From Brasilonema sennae CENA114 (GTDB lineage: Bacteria; Cyanobacteriota; Cyanobacteriia; Cyanobacteriales; Nostocaceae), in contig NZ_CP030118.1 in NCBI RefSeq assembly GCF_006968745.1, positions 6,406,284 through 6,470,283 of the forward strand: a stretch of 64,000 nucleotides of DNA, in the 5' to 3' direction. A program made the translations under genes and the position numbers. Under the pieces are notes generated by a model, which was given only the letters and a program-made list of their open reading frames with translations, made no database searches and was not told where the DNA came from. Below, in pieces: positions 62,937 through 64,000 of this stretch; position 1 is the first letter of the stretch, and each line of letters opens with the position of its first letter.

Positions 62937-63338
62937 TTAAATTTCTTGAAATATTTTATAATTCCCACAAACGACTTCTACACAGATATCTCCTTCCAAA
63001 CGAAAATAAATGAGTGATGAATCTGTCTCAATGCTTCCCTTTGAATCCTTAAATGGGTAAGACAAGGCTGATAAAATTTGACTTTCGCCTTCCTCGATTT
63101 TCTTGAGTTCGACCTCCCCTACCCAAAAGCAAAAATCTTCATCATCTGTATTTAGAGGCTGAGAAATCACAAGGTGAACGATTCGATAAAGTTCAATCTT
63201 CGCATCACCAGATTCGGGACCAAAGGTAAACTCAAGGCGCAATCCAACATTTTGAGGAAGTAAAGAAATTCCAATGAGATCAGCGCTTTTCAAATCTTCC
63301 AAAAAGGTTGTTATATTTTGGGCAATGCTTATAGTCAT
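62937..63338 (-). CDS. putative immunity protein of a polymorphic toxin
   Basis: 133 residues, acidic, mixed alpha/beta (IGISLLPQNVGLRLEFTFGPESGDAKIELYRIVHLVISQPL...FCFWVGEVELKKIEEGES...IYFRLEGDICVEVVCGNYKIF), without signal or membrane segment. Its ATG overlaps the TGA of the toxin-domain frame in an ATGA arrangement, the usual way toxin and immunity genes are coupled. The domain itself is not one I can name. If the toxin is dead (see the next entry), this gene may persist as an orphan immunity gene. Confidence 0.6.
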   Translation of the reverse strand: MTISIAQNITTFLEDLKSADLIGISLLPQNVGLRLEFTFGPESGDAKIELYRIVHLVISQPLNTDDEDFCFWVGEVELKKIEEGESQILSALSYPFKDSKGSIETDSSLIYFRLEGDICVEVVCGNYKIFQEI

Positions 63339-63637
63339 GGAATCACAATTTTTCCGGTACTATGTGTATTTGCTCCAGGGATAAATTGTATTTTGCTACC
63401 AAATTTGTCGTACCTGCGAGGGTAATATTTTCTATTATTACCTTTAATCTTTGGCTCGGTACGAACAATTTATCCATTTGGTCTAATATGAATTACACTA
63501 CCATCTGGATGCTCATAGGTTTCATATCCGCCTGTTGTGGAGGTTTGAAATTCAAAGCCTTGATTGGTGAGTATTGTTCTTGCTTCTGACCTAGTTTTTC
63601 CTGTTAGATTAGTAAGCTGCTGGGCGGCTAGATTCAT
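63335..63637 (-). pseudogene. polymorphic-toxin C-terminal domain with nonsense codon
   Basis: From ATG 63637: AAQQLTNLTGKTRSEARTIL, NQGFEFQTSTTGGYETYEHP, DGSVIHIRPNG, then TAA (63470-63472), then in the same frame IVRTEPKIKGNNRKYYPRRYDKFG...ANTHSTGKIVIP and TGA. The pattern G-G-Y-E...HPDGS-x-I-x-x-PNGE-x-V-R is one I know from toxin modules at the ends of Rhs/CDI-type proteins; there the TAA position is Glu (GAA). One base change explains the break. No N-terminal delivery part is present: the frame is closed again at about 63697. Confidence 0.65.
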
Positions 63638-63861
63638 CAGTGAGAAAGGACAATTCGTTTTGTAAGATTTGTTTTGTTCATTGAGTATTACACATCAAAG
63701 ATACAACCACTTGTGTTTCCTCTGATCATGCAGTGTTAATCCCCTTGCACTTAAGTGGATAATTTCAACTTTTGGATCGAATTGAGCAGGACTTGAAAAT
63801 AATTGGTGATGGGCGATAGCTTGGCGCTCTGCCTGGAGCGCAGATTGCATGAATACACAGG
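63638..63861 (-). other. possible short coding remnant
   Basis: A minus frame from ATG 63850 to TGA 63695-63697 (51 codons: MQSALQAERQAIAHHQLFSS..., VEIIHLSARGLTLHDQRKHK) has protein-like composition, and reading continues open upstream toward 63880. It may be the tail of a gene split off from the toxin region. I cannot assign it. Confidence 0.3.
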
Positions 63862-63997
63862 CAATACGGTTCGGTTGCTTGTTTTTTTTCTCAAGGAAGA
63901 TCCCCCCAACAGAGTTAAAAAGGGGGCTTATAACCCTCTTTTACCCCCTTAAAAAGGGGGTCGCCGCAGGCGGGGGGATCTTATCCGAACCGTATTG
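63862..63997. repeat. MITE-like element with 13-bp perfect inverted ends
   Basis: CAATACGGTTCGG (63862-63874) and its exact complement CCGAACCGTATTG (63985-63997) bound a 136-bp non-coding element. The interior has 'gatcccccc...ttaaaaagggggc...accctc...acccccttaaaaagggggtcgcc...ggggggatc', nested hairpins. Its plan resembles the element at 15994-16134. Confidence 0.8.
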
Positions 63998-64000
63998 AAT

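Noticed and set aside
63362..63589. Plus-strand 75-codon frame near the right end
   Set aside because: It is antisense to the toxin-domain frame, which has recognisable protein pattern and coupling to the next gene.

Overview
The window is chromosomal DNA of a filamentous, probably heterocyst-forming cyanobacterium (Nostocales-like). Pointers are the frequent GCGATCGC (HIP1) octamers, an AT-leaning base composition, very many dispersed intergenic repeats, and cyanobacterial families such as a cyAbrB regulator, a group 2 sigma factor, Rcp-type response regulators, an MHYT/GAF/PAS transducer and FHA-less Ser/Thr kinases. I cannot name the genus from sequence alone. No tRNA, rRNA or CRISPR array was seen.

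Layout. 1-10.3 kb: the 3' part of a dprA gene running off the left edge, two tandem zinc-ribbon Ser/Thr kinases, a PaaK-like adenylate-forming enzyme, an Rpn/DUF2887 nuclease-like gene, a broken Uma2 gene and a FAS1 adhesion protein. 10.8-19.7 kb: GST, HerA-like ATPase plus nucleotidyltransferase, group 2 sigma factor, cobO, a macrodomain protein and a VOC protein, separated by repeat-rich spacers. 20.3-25.1 kb: a compact four-gene cassette (HEAT-like/coiled-coil membrane protein, FtsK/HerA-type ATPase, two paralogous small helical proteins ending in WG), flanked by inverted copies of one dispersed repeat and followed by a serine-recombinase-like gene with lost catalytic residues. This is my best candidate for an undescribed system.

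26.8-38.6 kb: membrane protein, GT39 glycosyltransferase, an intact-looking IS630 element (frameshifted at a C8 run) sitting in the foot of a perfect palindrome, ClC channel, cyAbrB, Rrf2 regulator, cobD and pyrR. 38.7-47.1 kb: a minus-strand two-component cluster with three hybrid kinases and an Rcp-type regulator. One kinase carries a 67-codon in-frame insertion of a mobile small repeat between its dimerisation and ATPase domains, at a former HIP1 site. 47.7-60.9 kb: moaE, DUF2103, clpS, a secreted FAD oxidoreductase, another Ser/Thr kinase, an MHYT-GAF-PAS-MCP transducer, a YihY/BrkB protein and purB.

61-64 kb is a decayed zone. It holds a truncated aspartic/zinc protease, a double-glycine-leader-like small gene, a 5'-truncated RimK-like ATP-grasp gene, the tail of an RND efflux gene, a displaced copy of a purB segment, a polymorphic-toxin C-terminal domain broken by one nonsense codon next to its putative immunity gene, and a MITE-like element with 13-bp inverted ends.

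Functionally the window mixes housekeeping (purB, clpS, moaE, cobalamin genes, pyrR, dprA) with sensing (four Ser/Thr or hybrid-kinase loci), and repeat elements have invaded many spacers and at least one gene. All family calls are from reading motifs by eye; none was checked by database search.
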